This document shows, piece by piece, positions 8,550 to 17,987 of a stretch of DNA of 64,000 nucleotides (position 1 is the first letter of the stretch; every line of letters starts with the position of its first letter). Below the pieces are notes generated by a model. That model saw only the letters and a program-made list of their open reading frames with translations, searched no databases and was not told the origin of the DNA. Position numbers and translations under genes: made by a program. Where the stretch lies: assembly GCF_000337475.1 (NCBI RefSeq), contig NZ_AOIT01000034.1:731-64730 (forward strand). Reading direction: 5' to 3'. This DNA is from Natrinema limicola JCM 13563 (GTDB taxonomy: Archaea > Halobacteriota > Halobacteria > Halobacteriales > Natrialbaceae).

Positions 8550-10012
8550 CTGGGTCCACGACGAGCGATCGGCCAGATTCGGGAGGTGGCCTTTCGACCC
8601 GGCGGCTGCTCGCGGTGCTCTTCCGCGAAGAGTGGCGTATGCACACTCAACTGTTCGGCGGCTGGCGCTTCGCGCTCTTCCCGGTCGTCATCGCCGTCCT
8701 CGCGGTGGGAGCGACGGTCGCGCTGCTCGAGACCGGCACCGCGCAAGGAACGATCGTCGGTGGCCTGCACGCACTCGCCGTCGCCTTCGGCCTCTATAGC
8801 GGCACTGCCGGCTTCGCGGGTTCGGATATGCTCGAGAACGTCTTCGGCCGGCTGTCGCTGTTGCTCTCGTCGTCGACGACGCTGCCGCTCTCGCGACGGT
8901 GGTTGCTCGGTGTCTTTCTCCTGAAGGACGCGTTGTTCTACGGCGTTGCATTCGTACTGCCGATGGCACTCTCGAGCGCGGCTCTGACGGGTTTTTCGGC
9001 TGCGACGCCGGTCGCCGTCGGGCTGTTCTGGCTATCGCTCTGTCTCGTTTTCGCGGTCGGGATGGCGACAACAGTCGGGCTAATTGCCATTCGAACTCGC
9101 GGCGTGCCGCCGTGGACTATCGGGCTGGCGGTTGGCCTCTCCGTCGTCGGCATTTGGGCCACGGGCAGCCTCGGTGCCGTTCAGTCCGTTTTGGTGCCGG
9201 TGCGCGGCTCCGCGATCGCCGCTGGCGGGCTGGCCGTCAGCACCATCGTCGTCGCGATGGTCTCGCTCGTGGCCTACAATCCGACGTACGGTCGACCCTC
9301 GCGGACCGCGACCGATCGCTTTGCCCGGCTTAGTGGGGCACTCCCCTTCGAGAACGCGCCGCTGGTCACGAAGTCACTACTCGACCTCGCGCGCTCCTCG
9401 GGCGGCGTCTGGAAGCCGTTCGTCTCGGCGTCGATCCTGCTCGCGCTCGTAGCCGCGCTCGTCGGTGTCGTCGATTCGATTACCGGCATCGTGCCCGCGC
9501 CGGGGATCTTCTTCGGCGGCGTCCTCGGCCTCTCGGCGTTTACGACCTACAACTGGCTGACACAGTTCGACTCGCTCGAGGCCTATCTCGCCTACCCCGT
9601 CTCGATCGCGGACGTCTTCCGGGCCAAGCGAATCGCATTCGTGCTCGTCGGTGCGCCGACGGTCGCCGTGCCATACCTCGCGGCCGTTATCTGGTTCAAT
9701 GCGACGCTGCTCGATGCCGTCGTCGGCGCGATCTTGCTGGCCGGCTACGCGCTGTATTACTACGGCCTCACCGTCTATATCGCTGGCTTCGATCCGAACG
9801 AGTTCCTCTTCGATGCCGTTCGTTTCGCGACGTTTACCGTCGGCGTGGCCGTCGCACTCGTGCCGACGCTGGTTGCCGGCTTCGTCGTCGTCCCGCCGTC
9901 AGTCGAACTCGCTGCTGCGCTCGGTGTCGGCGGGGTCGTGATGGGTGTCATTGGGATCGTCCTCTCGAGTCGCGCCGGGCCACGTTGGGACGCAAAATAT
10001 CGGACGGAATGA
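8546..10012 (+). CDS. ABC transporter permease, 12-TM-like haloarchaeal type
   Basis: 488-aa hydrophobic protein with about twelve membrane segments, e.g. FALFPVVIAVLAVGATVALL, VAFVLPMALSSAALTGFSA, IGLAVGLSVVGIWATGSLGA, ILLALVAALVGVVDSITGIV and FTVGVAVALVPTLVAGFVVV. Its start overlaps the ATPase gene in ATGA, so the two form one transporter, probably as a homodimeric or pseudo-dimeric pump. Two internally similar halves are suggested by the spacing of the hydrophobic blocks. I do not recognise a more specific family or substrate. Confidence 0.88.
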   Translation: MTGSTTSDRPDSGGGLSTRRLLAVLFREEWRMHTQLFGGWRFALFPVVIAVLAVGATVALLETGTAQGTIVGGLHALAVAFGLYSGTAGFAGSDMLENVFGRLSLLLSSSTTLPLSRRWLLGVFLLKDALFYGVAFVLPMALSSAALTGFSAATPVAVGLFWLSLCLVFAVGMATTVGLIAIRTRGVPPWTIGLAVGLSVVGIWATGSLGAVQSVLVPVRGSAIAAGGLAVSTIVVAMVSLVAYNPTYGRPSRTATDRFARLSGALPFENAPLVTKSLLDLARSSGGVWKPFVSASILLALVAALVGVVDSITGIVPAPGIFFGGVLGLSAFTTYNWLTQFDSLEAYLAYPVSIADVFRAKRIAFVLVGAPTVAVPYLAAVIWFNATLLDAVVGAILLAGYALYYYGLTVYIAGFDPNEFLFDAVRFATFTVGVAVALVPTLVAGFVVVPPSVELAAALGVGGVVMGVIGIVLSSRAGPRWDAKYRTE

Positions 10013-10097
10013 ACGGCACATGCCGTTACGCGGCAGCCCAGCTGTCGCCTTCGTTCGCAAGGGACAGGAGAAACCGTCGGCCCGTTGATGTCACTGC

Positions 10098-10307
10098 ATG
10101 AGGGTCATTTTCAAACCAGGCAACGCGTACGAAGAGATCGATTGTTTCGACTTCCGCGAGTACGAACACGGTATCGTCCTGCGCGACGAGGAGGGATACA
10201 ATATCGGCTACGTCCCACACGATATTCTGAGCCACATCGTGCCCCATTCCGACGAACAAGTCGAATTCGAGAACGGACAGCCGTCGGAATCCGGAACTGC
10301 CGAGTGA
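10098..10307 (+). CDS. Small conserved protein, beta-rich, related to the one at 46176
   Basis: 69-aa acidic protein (MRVIFKPGNAYEEIDCFDF...). No known domain is recognised. The segment HGIVLRDEEGYNIGYVPHDI aligns by eye with GLELYDADDNFLAFVPYSNL of the 58-aa protein at 46176-46352: both have a short strand, an acidic turn, then hydrophobic-x-VP and a small helix, suggesting one miniprotein family. It stands alone between the ABC permease and cbiP. The start ATG at 10098 is the first Met; a TTG/GTG further upstream would add nothing conserved. Confidence 0.7.
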   Translation: MRVIFKPGNAYEEIDCFDFREYEHGIVLRDEEGYNIGYVPHDILSHIVPHSDEQVEFENGQPSESGTAE

Positions 10308-10402
10308 CAACGGGACGGGTAAACTGAGAAGAGGATGGCCTAGACTCCTTGAGGCGAACCGATAGGACAATACACCCTGCAGCGGGAGTACCGCCAACGC
10401 GG

Positions 10403-11992
10403 ATGACACGAACGCTTCTCGTCGCCGGAACCGCGAGTCACGTCGGCAAGTCGACGGTCGCGGCCGGCCTCTGTCGATTGCTCGCCGACCGTGGGGTCGA
10501 CGTCGCGCCGTACAAGGGCCAGAATATGAGTAACAACGCGCGCGTCGTCGTACGGCCGGACGCGGACGGTCAAGGAGATGGCGAAACTGACGATCGATGG
10601 GGCGAAATCGGCGTCTCCCAATTCGTTCAGGCTCGAGCGGCCCGCATGACTCCCACCACCGACTGCAACCCCGTTCTTCTCAAACCTCGCGGCGACGGTG
10701 AGAGCCAGCTCGTCCTGCAAGGCGAGGCCCACGACCACGTTCCCGCGGGAACCTACTACGAGGAGTACTGGGACCAAGCACGCGAGGCCGCCGAAGAGTC
10801 CTATCGCAGACTGGCGGCCGACAACGACGTGATCATCGCCGAGGGCGCGGGCAGCATCGGCGAGATCAACCTCCACGATCGGGACCTCGCAAACGTCGAG
10901 ACGGCCGAGTTCGCCAACGCCGACATCCTTCTGCTGGTCGACATCGAACGCGGCGGGGCATTCGCCAGCCTCTATGGCACCATCGAACTCGTCCCCGACG
11001 CGCTTCGCGACCGAATCGTCGGCGCGGTTATCACCAAGTTCCGCGGCGATCCGTCCCTGCTCGAGCCCGGCATCGAGGAGATCGAATCCCGAACTGGTGT
11101 GCCGATTCTGGGCGTGCTCCCCTACGACGATCCCGGTCTCCCCGAAGAGGACAGCGTCGGCCTCCCCGGCAGCGAGGAACGAGGTGTCGTCGGCGACGAG
11201 GATGGCGTCCCCGCCGATCGACGGCTCCGGATCGCTGTCCCCCGGCTGCCGCGAATCTCGAACGCGACCGATCTCGAGGCGCTGGCGGACGAACCCGGCG
11301 TCTCGGTTGTCTACGTGCCAGTCGACGGCGACGGGACAGCTGATCCGCTCGAGGGAGTCGACGCCGACGCAGTCGTCATCCCAGGGACGAAGAACACGGT
11401 CGACGACCTGCTGGCACTCCACGAGGCCGGCTTCGCCGACGCGCTTGCGACCTTCGACGGCCCGGTTGTCGGGATCTGTGGCGGCTACCAGATGCTCGGC
11501 GAGCGGATCACCAACGCTGCGCTCGAGGGAACGGGCACGGACGATACCGTCGATGGCCTTGGCCTGCTGCCGGTCGAAACCCGATTCGAGGGGGACAAAC
11601 GCCTCGAGCAGACGTCGGTTCCCGTTGACGACGCTGCGTCACCGCTGCTTGCGGGTGCCGACGGGCCTGCGTCTGGGTACGAGATCCATGCCGGCCGGAC
11701 GCGGGCGCTCGAGGACGTGACCCGGCCGCTGGGCGACTCGAGTGCGGCCCGTGGACAGGTGCTGGGCACCTATTTGCACGGGCTGTTCGACAACGAATCG
11801 GTTCGGACGGCGTTTCTGGAACACGTCGCGGCGACGGCGGGGGTCGACTGGCCGCCGCAGGCGGAGACGGACGCGTCACCGTCGCCGGACTCGGATGCGA
11901 CGGATGCTGGCTCGACGCCGTACGATCGCGCGGCACGGCTCGTCAGCGAACACGTCGATCTGGCGGCGCTTGGCGACCCATTCAGCGAGTGA
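10403..11992 (+). CDS. cbiP: Adenosylcobyric acid synthase (CobQ/CbiP)
   Basis: 529 aa. Amidates four side chains of the corrin ring with glutamine and ATP on the way to cobalamin. N-terminal dethiobiotin-synthetase-like P-loop [19 protein letters not shown] and [12 protein letters not shown]; then the class-I glutaminase domain with [13 protein letters not shown] (nucleophile Cys) and [10 protein letters not shown] (catalytic His). ATG 10403 gives the standard [10 protein letters not shown] start; the frame is open 18 codons upstream but that part is Arg/Pro-rich and not conserved. The tail has a low-complexity insert ([15 protein letters not shown]) before a final [13 protein letters not shown] helix. 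No other cobalamin gene is in the window. Confidence 0.95.
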   Translation: MTRTLLVAGTASHVGKSTVAAGLCRLLADRGVDVAPYKGQNMSNNARVVVRPDADGQGDGETDDRWGEIGVSQFVQARAARMTPTTDCNPVLLKPRGDGESQLVLQGEAHDHVPAGTYYEEYWDQAREAAEESYRRLAADNDVIIAEGAGSIGEINLHDRDLANVETAEFANADILLLVDIERGGAFASLYGTIELVPDALRDRIVGAVITKFRGDPSLLEPGIEEIESRTGVPILGVLPYDDPGLPEEDSVGLPGSEERGVVGDEDGVPADRRLRIAVPRLPRISNATDLEALADEPGVSVVYVPVDGDGTADPLEGVDADAVVIPGTKNTVDDLLALHEAGFADALATFDGPVVGICGGYQMLGERITNAALEGTGTDDTVDGLGLLPVETRFEGDKRLEQTSVPVDDAASPLLAGADGPASGYEIHAGRTRALEDVTRPLGDSSAARGQVLGTYLHGLFDNESVRTAFLEHVAATAGVDWPPQAETDASPSPDSDATDAGSTPYDRAARLVSEHVDLAALGDPFSE

Positions 11993-12033
11993 GAAAATAG
12001 ACGGCAAGACCAACAGCAGAGACGTTCGAGCGA

Positions 12034-12444
12034 CTACGATCCGTCGCGGTAGGTTCCGAGTAGTTCCTCGAGGATGATACACTCCTGGTCGGTCTCGTCG
12101 TAGTGGGTGTCGATGAAGCGTTCGGCGGCCTCGTAGTTGCCACGCAGTCCGTGTTTGCGGACGTTGATGACCGCGTCGAGGAAGAAGGTGCCACCGTCTG
12201 TCCCGAGCGCTTCGGCGTGGTCGCGGTCGCTGATATCGAGTTCGGCCTGGATCTCGTCGAAGTTGAACGTCTTGACATCGTGATCGTCGTTGATCAGGGT
12301 GAGGACGTACTCCGCGGAGAACCGATAGAACTCGGACTTACTCTCGAACATACCGTCTTCGACGAGTGCGTCGATCTCTTCGACCACGTCGTCGGGGTAC
12401 CTGACGGTATCTTTCGCCATTTCCCTAGACTGGTCGGTACTCAT
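12034..12444 (-). CDS. Ribbon-helix-helix (CopG-like) regulator
   Basis: 136 aa. Residues ~12-45, TVRYPDDVVEEIDALVEDG and SKSEFYRFSAEYV, form a ribbon-helix-helix DNA-binding domain: a beta strand, helix A, the turn, and helix B. The remaining ~90 residues are acidic with a possible second alpha-helical domain (DAVINVRKHGLRGNYEAAERF) that might bind ligand or partner. It resembles haloarchaeal CdrL-like cell-division regulators by general architecture, but this assignment is uncertain and no ftsZ is nearby. Convergent with cbiP (42-bp gap). Starts at ATG 12444 (MSTDQSREMAKDTV); MAKDTV is a possible internal start. Confidence 0.8.
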   Translation of the reverse strand: MSTDQSREMAKDTVRYPDDVVEEIDALVEDGMFESKSEFYRFSAEYVLTLINDDHDVKTFNFDEIQAELDISDRDHAEALGTDGGTFFLDAVINVRKHGLRGNYEAAERFIDTHYDETDQECIILEELLGTYRDGS

Positions 12445-12611
12445 TAATTATTGTTTCGCCAATCCCGTTCAGGTTGGAAATCCAACAGTGGAGCGACCTG
12501 TCGGACGTGACCGGTCCGGCGTGGAGCACAGCGACGCGCCGATCACGGCTCGAGGTCCAGTTCGTGTCTTCCTGCAGAGTTATTGGGGTTCGCGCAAAAG
12601 GACGGACTGTC

Positions 12612-12863
12612 ATGGTAGACGAAGCTGAACTCCGCGAGCAGATGATCGACGCGTTCGAAGACGCCGACTATCCGGTCTCGAGTCCGATGGATCTCGTCCC
12701 GGCGTTGCCCGACGGCCCAGGGACGAAATTCGAGTCTGGCGACTTCTCGATGACCGCGATGGAACTCAACACCAAGACCACGGGCGGGGATTTCCCCTAC
12801 GACGATGTCGAGTCCCTTGTCGACGACCTGCTCCGGGAGCTCAAAAAGCAAGACGAACTGTAG
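12612..12863 (+). CDS. MTH865-like family protein
   Basis: 83-aa acidic helical protein. AELREQMIDAFEDADYPV, LVPALPDGPGTKFESG and the closing YDDVESLVDDLLRELKKQ match the MTH865 EF-hand-like family of archaea, whose function is unknown. The start ATG 12612 gives the family's N-terminus; the frame stays open upstream to 12474 but those residues are unlike the family. It sits alone between the RHH regulator (divergent) and a large Bat-type regulator. Confidence 0.82.
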   Translation: MVDEAELREQMIDAFEDADYPVSSPMDLVPALPDGPGTKFESGDFSMTAMELNTKTTGGDFPYDDVESLVDDLLRELKKQDEL

Positions 12864-12994
12864 GCTACGGACAGCCGTCGTCCGGTTCTCGTCGGTGGGC
12901 AAGCGAGTCAGCCGGTGACCAGCAGGCTTTTTATTCCACAGCGTAGTTGTGAGAGAAGAGAGCAGATGCGGACTGTCTGGACGGAGCGATACGA

Positions 12995-15100
12995 ATGACT
13001 GAGAGACAGTGCTCGAGACCGATCGTCATCGTGATCGACACCCGTACCCAGGAGAGCCGTCTTCGACCACGACTCGAGCAGGCGACCGAGCGCGACGTAC
13101 GAACGGTTTGTAATCACGAGTGTCCCCTCGAGTCGATGACGACGCCTGCCGACACCGAACGCGACAGCGGCGTGGAAACGAACGCGGAACACAGTGGGGA
13201 CTCGGCGCTCTCCAGTACGGAGGACACGGCAGCCGTCAGCGAGACGGCACGGATTACGCCGAGTGCTGTCGTGCTCGAACTCGACCGGCCGGGCGACATT
13301 CAGTCGTTGTTACAGCGAGTCAACGCTGACCTGCCGGCTGTGCCGACGATCGTTGCCCCTCACGAGGGCAGCGAACGACTCGCGACGGTGGCGCTCCGTG
13401 CCGACGCGACCGAATACGTGCCGACGGAGTACGACGAAGATCCGATCGACCGGATCGTCTCGACGGTCCAATCCGAAACCAGCGGTCGATCGGATGACGG
13501 CGACAGCCGGTACCACCACATCCTCGCTACCGAACTCCCCGATGAAGCGTTCGTCATCGGCGAAGACGGCACCTATCTCGAGGCGAAGGTCCGTTCCAGG
13601 TCAGCGGACCTCTACACCGTTCCCGCCGACGAATTGGTCGGCACCACGCTCGAGGACGCGTTTCCCGATACGGTCGCAGCGGACTTGCAGGATTGTCTCG
13701 ACCGAGCGATCCAAACTGGCGGCGTGCAGTCGATCGAGTACCAGGCGGACACCACCGATGGCTGCCGCCAGTTCGAGGCCCGCGTCGTCCCGATCGACGA
13801 GCGGGTTCAGGGGCGACGCGCCGTCGTCTGGCTGGCACGAGATATCACCGAACGCGTCGAGCGCGAGCGACAGCTCCGATCGCGACAGGACCAACTCGAG
13901 ACGTTAAACCGGATCAATGCCGTCGTCAGACAAGTCATCGAGACGCTCGTCGAGGCACCGGCCAGAGACACCATCGAACGCGAAGTCTGTGAACAACTCG
14001 TCGACTCGGAGCTGTATTGTGGCTCGTGGATCGCCGAACGGACCGGCGACGGCCGGCTGTCATACCGGACCGGCGCGGGCGACGCCGAAACCATCCTCGA
14101 GTGTGTGCGTGACTGTACCGGCGAGTACGAGAACCCGGTCGCGCAGGCAGCACGAACGGGCGAGTTACGGACAACGAACAGCATCACCGAGAACGAATCA
14201 CTTCCGGACGAACTCCGGGCAGCGGCCCGCGAAGACGATGTCAGATCCGGCATCGTCGTTCCGATCACACACGAAGACGCGACCTACGGCGTTCTCACCG
14301 TGCTTGCGAGTCGCGACGACGCCTTCAGCGAGCGCGAGCGAGCCGAGTTTAGATTGCTCGGCGAGACGATCGGCTTTACCATCATGGCCGTCAAAAACCG
14401 CCAGCTACTCTTTGCCGACTCCGTCGTCGAACTCGAGTTCCAGATCGACGGCGGCGACACGTTCTGCTTCGATCTCTCCGAGCAATACGACTGTACCGGC
14501 TCGCTCGAGTGGGCTGGCACGACGTCGGGCGGGCGTCTCTTCCAGTACGTCACCGTCGACGGCTTGGACGGTGAAACGGTCCTCGAGGAGGCGACGACAC
14601 ACGAGTCCGTCGAGGAGTGTCGGCTCATTCACGACGGCGACGAGCGCTGTACGATCGAGTTGCGGCTTCGGAGATCGGGCGTCCGCACGCTCGCAAACCA
14701 CGGGTCGACGATTCGGGACGTCACCGTCGAGGACGGTGTTGCAACCTGTCTGATCGAGGTGTCACAGGACGCCAACATCCGGGAGATCGCCGAGGCACTG
14801 ACTGTCGTCTACGAAGACGCCGAGCTCGTAGCCAGACGAGAGGTCGATCGGGCGGTCAGGACAGCAGCCGAGCGGCGAACCCGAATCCTCGATGAGCTCA
14901 CTGACCGCCAACTGACGACGTTACGACTCGCCTACTACGGTGGGTTCTTCGACTGGCCGCGAGAGAGTACCGGCGAGGATATCGCCGAGGCGATGAACAT
15001 CTCGCCACCGACGATGCATCAACATCTCCGAAAGGGACTGAAGTCGATTCTCGGAGAGTTCTTCGAGGATAGCACCGGTACTGGTACTAGCACTGAGTGA
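12995..15100 (+). CDS. Bat-type sensor regulator: receiver-like, PAS, GAF, bacterio-opsin-activator domain, HTH-10
   Basis: 701 aa. Residues ~8-150 resemble a degenerate receiver (TPSAVVLELDRPGDIQSLL, ADATEYVPTEYDEDPI) with an inserted low-complexity stretch. A PAS domain follows (LPDEAFVIGEDGTYLEAKVR, ~170-290), then a coiled segment (ERQLRSRQDQLETLNRIN), a GAF domain (~310-470, with GIVVPITHEDATYGVLTVLA) and the Bat-associated domain. The C-terminus is an HTH-10 helix-turn-helix: LTDRQLTTLRLAYYGGFFDW, ISPPTMHQHLRKG. Known relatives (Bat, bacterio-opsin activator) sense light/oxygen; the ligand here is unknown. An upstream T-rich element (12929-12938, TTTTTATTCC) is a likely TATA box leaving a short leader. 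Confidence 0.9.
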   Translation: MTERQCSRPIVIVIDTRTQESRLRPRLEQATERDVRTVCNHECPLESMTTPADTERDSGVETNAEHSGDSALSSTEDTAAVSETARITPSAVVLELDRPGDIQSLLQRVNADLPAVPTIVAPHEGSERLATVALRADATEYVPTEYDEDPIDRIVSTVQSETSGRSDDGDSRYHHILATELPDEAFVIGEDGTYLEAKVRSRSADLYTVPADELVGTTLEDAFPDTVAADLQDCLDRAIQTGGVQSIEYQADTTDGCRQFEARVVPIDERVQGRRAVVWLARDITERVERERQLRSRQDQLETLNRINAVVRQVIETLVEAPARDTIEREVCEQLVDSELYCGSWIAERTGDGRLSYRTGAGDAETILECVRDCTGEYENPVAQAARTGELRTTNSITENESLPDELRAAAREDDVRSGIVVPITHEDATYGVLTVLASRDDAFSERERAEFRLLGETIGFTIMAVKNRQLLFADSVVELEFQIDGGDTFCFDLSEQYDCTGSLEWAGTTSGGRLFQYVTVDGLDGETVLEEATTHESVEECRLIHDGDERCTIELRLRRSGVRTLANHGSTIRDVTVEDGVATCLIEVSQDANIREIAEALTVVYEDAELVARREVDRAVRTAAERRTRILDELTDRQLTTLRLAYYGGFFDWPRESTGEDIAEAMNISPPTMHQHLRKGLKSILGEFFEDSTGTGTSTE

Positions 15101-15343
15101 CACTGTCTGCTGTCACTGGGTACCAGCGCACCCGTCTAATGACTGTCGTTCGGTGATGGGTCGTCAGAAACCGTCAGAGCGTGTGAAACGGTCCAAACAG
15201 CCGACTAGCATCGGTTTCGTGGCCTGTCCGCCCTCGGCAGAACGTGCTGGTCTGGCCGACTATCACGGAAGCTAGAGTTCCACTCTTCGAAGACCATCAC
15301 GGATGCTTAAACGTCGGCTATATGAACCCGAGCGCCAATACGC

Positions 15344-15682
15344 GTGACAGTCAGTCAATCGAATAGCAATGTCCGAGACGACAGCAGTCGCCCAATCGTG
15401 GGGGGTGGGATAGCCGTGGTAGCACTGCCATTCGAGACTGTGTTCGAAGGGTCGGATGGTCGATACTACACCGACTGGCAGGTTCGTCACCGGCTTCGGA
15501 CCGATGAGTGGACGTTTTGCATGCAACAGCGAACGCCGCACCGACGACTGGTCGAAACTGACGACGACGCGTTACTCCTGTTGGTCCCGATCGAACTCGA
15601 GGAGCTCCCAGCAGGACGCGAGATCCGCGTTTCCGGGTGTTGTGCCCGCGTCGTCGATACTCAGCGCGTGCCGTCAGCGTAG
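15344..15682 (+). CDS. Hypothetical protein
   Basis: 112 aa from a GTG start, no domain recognised. The middle part reads like a small beta-barrel: AVVALPFETVFEGSDGRYYT, DALLLLVPIELEELPAG and a last strand REIRVSGCCARVV. A TATA-like CTATATG at 15318-15324 lies about 20 bp upstream of the GTG, which supports the start. Codon third positions are only moderately GC-rich. It could be a real orphan or a lineage-specific gene. Confidence 0.55.
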   Translation: MTVSQSNSNVRDDSSRPIVGGGIAVVALPFETVFEGSDGRYYTDWQVRHRLRTDEWTFCMQQRTPHRRLVETDDDALLLLVPIELEELPAGREIRVSGCCARVVDTQRVPSA

Positions 15683-15790
15683 GCTCGATCACGCCATGGC
15701 TATCCACCGACGGGCGCTCGCCTCGAGGCGATTTAATGTACGATCAGGTTCAGCCATAGAGACTGGGTGCGTGCTGCGAAACTCGCACTC

Positions 15791-16543
15791 GTGAACCGTC
15801 GCGCGTTCCTCGGAACGGCCGGCTCGGTGCTCTCGCTCGGGACGCTTGCCTATACGACACGCGGGGCCACCGACACGCTCGAGATTCGAGTCTGGCTCTC
15901 CGAACAGGCCGCGACATACGACGGCGTCGCCAAGCGGATCCGCGAGTATCTCACCGCGACCTTCTCGCTCGAGTACTGGACGCTCGCAGTCTCGATCGGT
16001 GGGACCGTCTCGGTTTCGAGTGAAGACGCCGCTCGTCTCACCAGCCGCGGCGAGTGGCCGATGGCCGTCGCGACGGGTGCCCTCGGTGGCCGTGAGTTGG
16101 AGGCGGCGTCAGACGTCAACCTGCTGGTTACCGACGGGAGCATGGAAACGGCACCCACCGGCTACGGCGTTCCACACGTCGCATCGGTCGGTGGAGCGCG
16201 ACATATCGCTGCCCTCGAGTCGTTCGAAACGCTCGTCGACGACGGACCGCGATCGATCGCGCCGAACACGATGCCGGCACACACGATGCACGTCCTCCTC
16301 CACGAAATCGGCCACGCACTCGGCCTCGGTCACAAACATGGCACCGCATTTGTCGACGGTGACACCGTCGTCGCGACGCCGATGCTCAGCAGCTATGCGT
16401 GGGATTCTGCGTCCGATCACGATCGCTCACAGTGCGGGACGACGATTCCCGACACGAACGGTCGGCACCGAGCACTTAGCTTCAGCTTTTCGTCGTGCGC
16501 TCGTCGAGAACTCGCGAGCTACGACGGCGATGTCGCTCTCTGA
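15791..16543 (+). CDS. Tat-exported metzincin-like zinc metalloprotease
   Basis: 250 aa. The N-terminus VNRRAFLGTAGSVLSLGTLA (GTG start at 15791) is a twin-arginine signal peptide. The protease core carries HEIGHALGLGHKHG, i.e. HExxHxxGxxH, with three zinc-binding His and the catalytic Glu, followed about 25 residues later by TPMLSSY, a candidate Met-turn; together these mark the metzincin clan (matrixin-like). It should act outside the cell. The frame is open eight codons upstream to 15767 (MRAAKLAL) but the signal-peptide Arg pair then sits less well. Divergent or convergent partners give no clue to the substrate: it converges with the PhiH1-like regulator. Confidence 0.85.
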   Translation: MNRRAFLGTAGSVLSLGTLAYTTRGATDTLEIRVWLSEQAATYDGVAKRIREYLTATFSLEYWTLAVSIGGTVSVSSEDAARLTSRGEWPMAVATGALGGRELEAASDVNLLVTDGSMETAPTGYGVPHVASVGGARHIAALESFETLVDDGPRSIAPNTMPAHTMHVLLHEIGHALGLGHKHGTAFVDGDTVVATPMLSSYAWDSASDHDRSQCGTTIPDTNGRHRALSFSFSSCARRELASYDGDVAL

Positions 16544-16639
16544 CCGGTCAGTCGCCCCACGTCGAGAACGGAACTGTGTCGGGCCCACTCGAGGCATCCG
16601 GTTTCGGCCCGCTGGCCAAGTCTAGGCCGTACCCACTCG

Positions 16640-16990
16640 TCACTCGTCGTCGTCGCTGTCCGTGTCACCACGGGCGAAACTCGCCTGTGCCTCTCCGTCT
16701 GCGTCGGCGCTGGCGTTTGGCCCCTCGATGAGCGCTTCGAAGTCGTCGGCTTCGTTGTACTGGTCCTGGTACACCAGTGCTGCTTTCCCCATCGAAGTGA
16801 TCTCGTAGAGCCCGGACCGCTCTGCGGGGCCGATTTTACGGACGAGTCCATAATCCTCGAGCACTGGGAGTCTCGTGTTGATGTTCTTCCGGCTTTTCCC
16901 CGTGTGCGAAGCCAGATTCGTTGCGACATTGCGGCCCTTGTCCTCGAGCGCCTCGAGGATGAGGAAATCAGTTGGTTGACGGAGTTTCAC
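16640..16990 (-). CDS. PhiH1 repressor-like winged-helix regulator
   Basis: 116 aa. TDFLILEALEDKGRNVATNL, SRKNINTRLPVLEDYGLVRK and SGLYEITSMGKAALVY form a winged helix of the kind found in the phage PhiH1 repressor and many haloarchaeal homologues (recognition helix GKSRKNINTRL). The C-terminal 40 residues are acidic and disordered. GTG start at 16990 is supported by a TATA box (AAATATAG) 26 bp upstream and no leader. Two CAsTGGTAA repeats lie just upstream of the TATA box. Confidence 0.85.
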   Translation of the reverse strand: MKLRQPTDFLILEALEDKGRNVATNLASHTGKSRKNINTRLPVLEDYGLVRKIGPAERSGLYEITSMGKAALVYQDQYNEADDFEALIEGPNASADADGEAQASFARGDTDSDDDE

Positions 16991-17012
16991 GTGTGTTCAC
17001 TCTCGTACCACA

Positions 17013-17070
17013 CTATATTTCCAGTGGTAACTAATACTTTCGGCTCGAATATGTTAATCAGCACTGGTAA
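17013..17070 (-). promoter_or_regulatory. Promoter and repeated operator-like motif of the PhiH1-like gene
   Basis: AAATATAG (17013-17020, minus-strand TATA) is centred 26 bp before the GTG start. Upstream of it CAGTGGTAA (17022-17030) and CACTGGTAA (17062-17070) repeat in direct orientation exactly 40 bp apart, about four helical turns. The first copy abuts the TATA box where a regulator could act. Autoregulation is inferred. Confidence 0.45.
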
Positions 17071-17168
17071 TTGTCATCAGTATCCGGGTGTGCTGAGCCG
17101 ATGGCCCGCCGTGTCTTCGGGAGCGAAAGTCCCGCCAGTTTCGCCCTCTCGAAGGTCGACAGCATAGC

Positions 17169-17984
17169 TCACTCGAGCAAGTCGACGCCGGTCGAGCCGA
17201 GCCACGAGAGAAAGTCCGCGACGTCCGCCGGCGACTCGACGCGAGCAGACGCAGTCGAGGGTTCGTCGCTGCCGACCCTGATACCGAGTCCGTCCGGTTC
17301 GACGGTTCGGAACGCTGACTCGTCAGTGACGTCGTCTCCGACGTAGATGACGGCCGTCTCAGAGGGCTCGTCGGCAGCGATCACCTCGACTGCGTCTCCT
17401 TTCCCCCACGCCAAATCCGGGCCAATCTCGAGGATCTGCTTGCCAGGTGAAATCTCGAGGGCGTCGCCACCGACGCTGTCGACGACGTCATGGGTGATCC
17501 GACGGACGGTCGGGACGGCTGCCGATGGAACGGCTCTGAAATGGACTGTCCCGGTCAGGCGTTTGTTTTCGACCCGGCAGTTCGGCACGGACGCGAGAGC
17601 GACCTCGAGGACGGCACAGAGCCGTTCGATGCAAGCGGCGTGTTCACGTGCGACCGAATGGATAGAGATATCCCCATCACGGGCGAGCTCGAGGCCGTGA
17701 TTGCCAGCATAAATCGACGGACCGTTGATGCGCTCGCGGACGTCCAACAGGGCTCGACCGCTAACGACGGCCGTCGTCACCCCGGGTGTGTCCGCGAGCG
17801 TCATCACTGCCTCCTGATTGCGCTCGGTCGGCGTCGCGTCATCGGGATCCTCGACGATCGGGGCGAGCGTCCCGTCGAAATCCAGACAGACGAGGATGCT
17901 AGTGGCGTCGTCGATCGTCGCCCGAATCCGGGGCCACTGCTCCTCGAGCGGCTGTGGCGGTGATGGTGTGTCAGGAGCCCCCAT
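17169..17984 (-). CDS. otsB: Trehalose-6-phosphate phosphatase
   Basis: 271-aa HAD-superfamily phosphatase. Motif I LVCLDFDGTLAP (nucleophile and acid Asp of DxDGT), motif II VVSGRALLDVRERI, NHGLELARDG, the cap-domain ENKRLTGTVHFR and motif IV YVGDDVTDESAFR are those of OtsB. It dephosphorylates trehalose-6-P to trehalose, a compatible solute. It starts 3 bp after the otsA stop on the same strand, so the two are co-transcribed. Normal length and no missing residue. Confidence 0.94.
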   Translation of the reverse strand: MGAPDTPSPPQPLEEQWPRIRATIDDATSILVCLDFDGTLAPIVEDPDDATPTERNQEAVMTLADTPGVTTAVVSGRALLDVRERINGPSIYAGNHGLELARDGDISIHSVAREHAACIERLCAVLEVALASVPNCRVENKRLTGTVHFRAVPSAAVPTVRRITHDVVDSVGGDALEISPGKQILEIGPDLAWGKGDAVEVIAADEPSETAVIYVGDDVTDESAFRTVEPDGLGIRVGSDEPSTASARVESPADVADFLSWLGSTGVDLLE

Positions 17985-17987
17985 CGG

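Noticed and set aside
10340-11422. 360-aa minus-strand ORF opposite cbiP
   Set aside because: Antisense shadow of cbiP without recognisable features.
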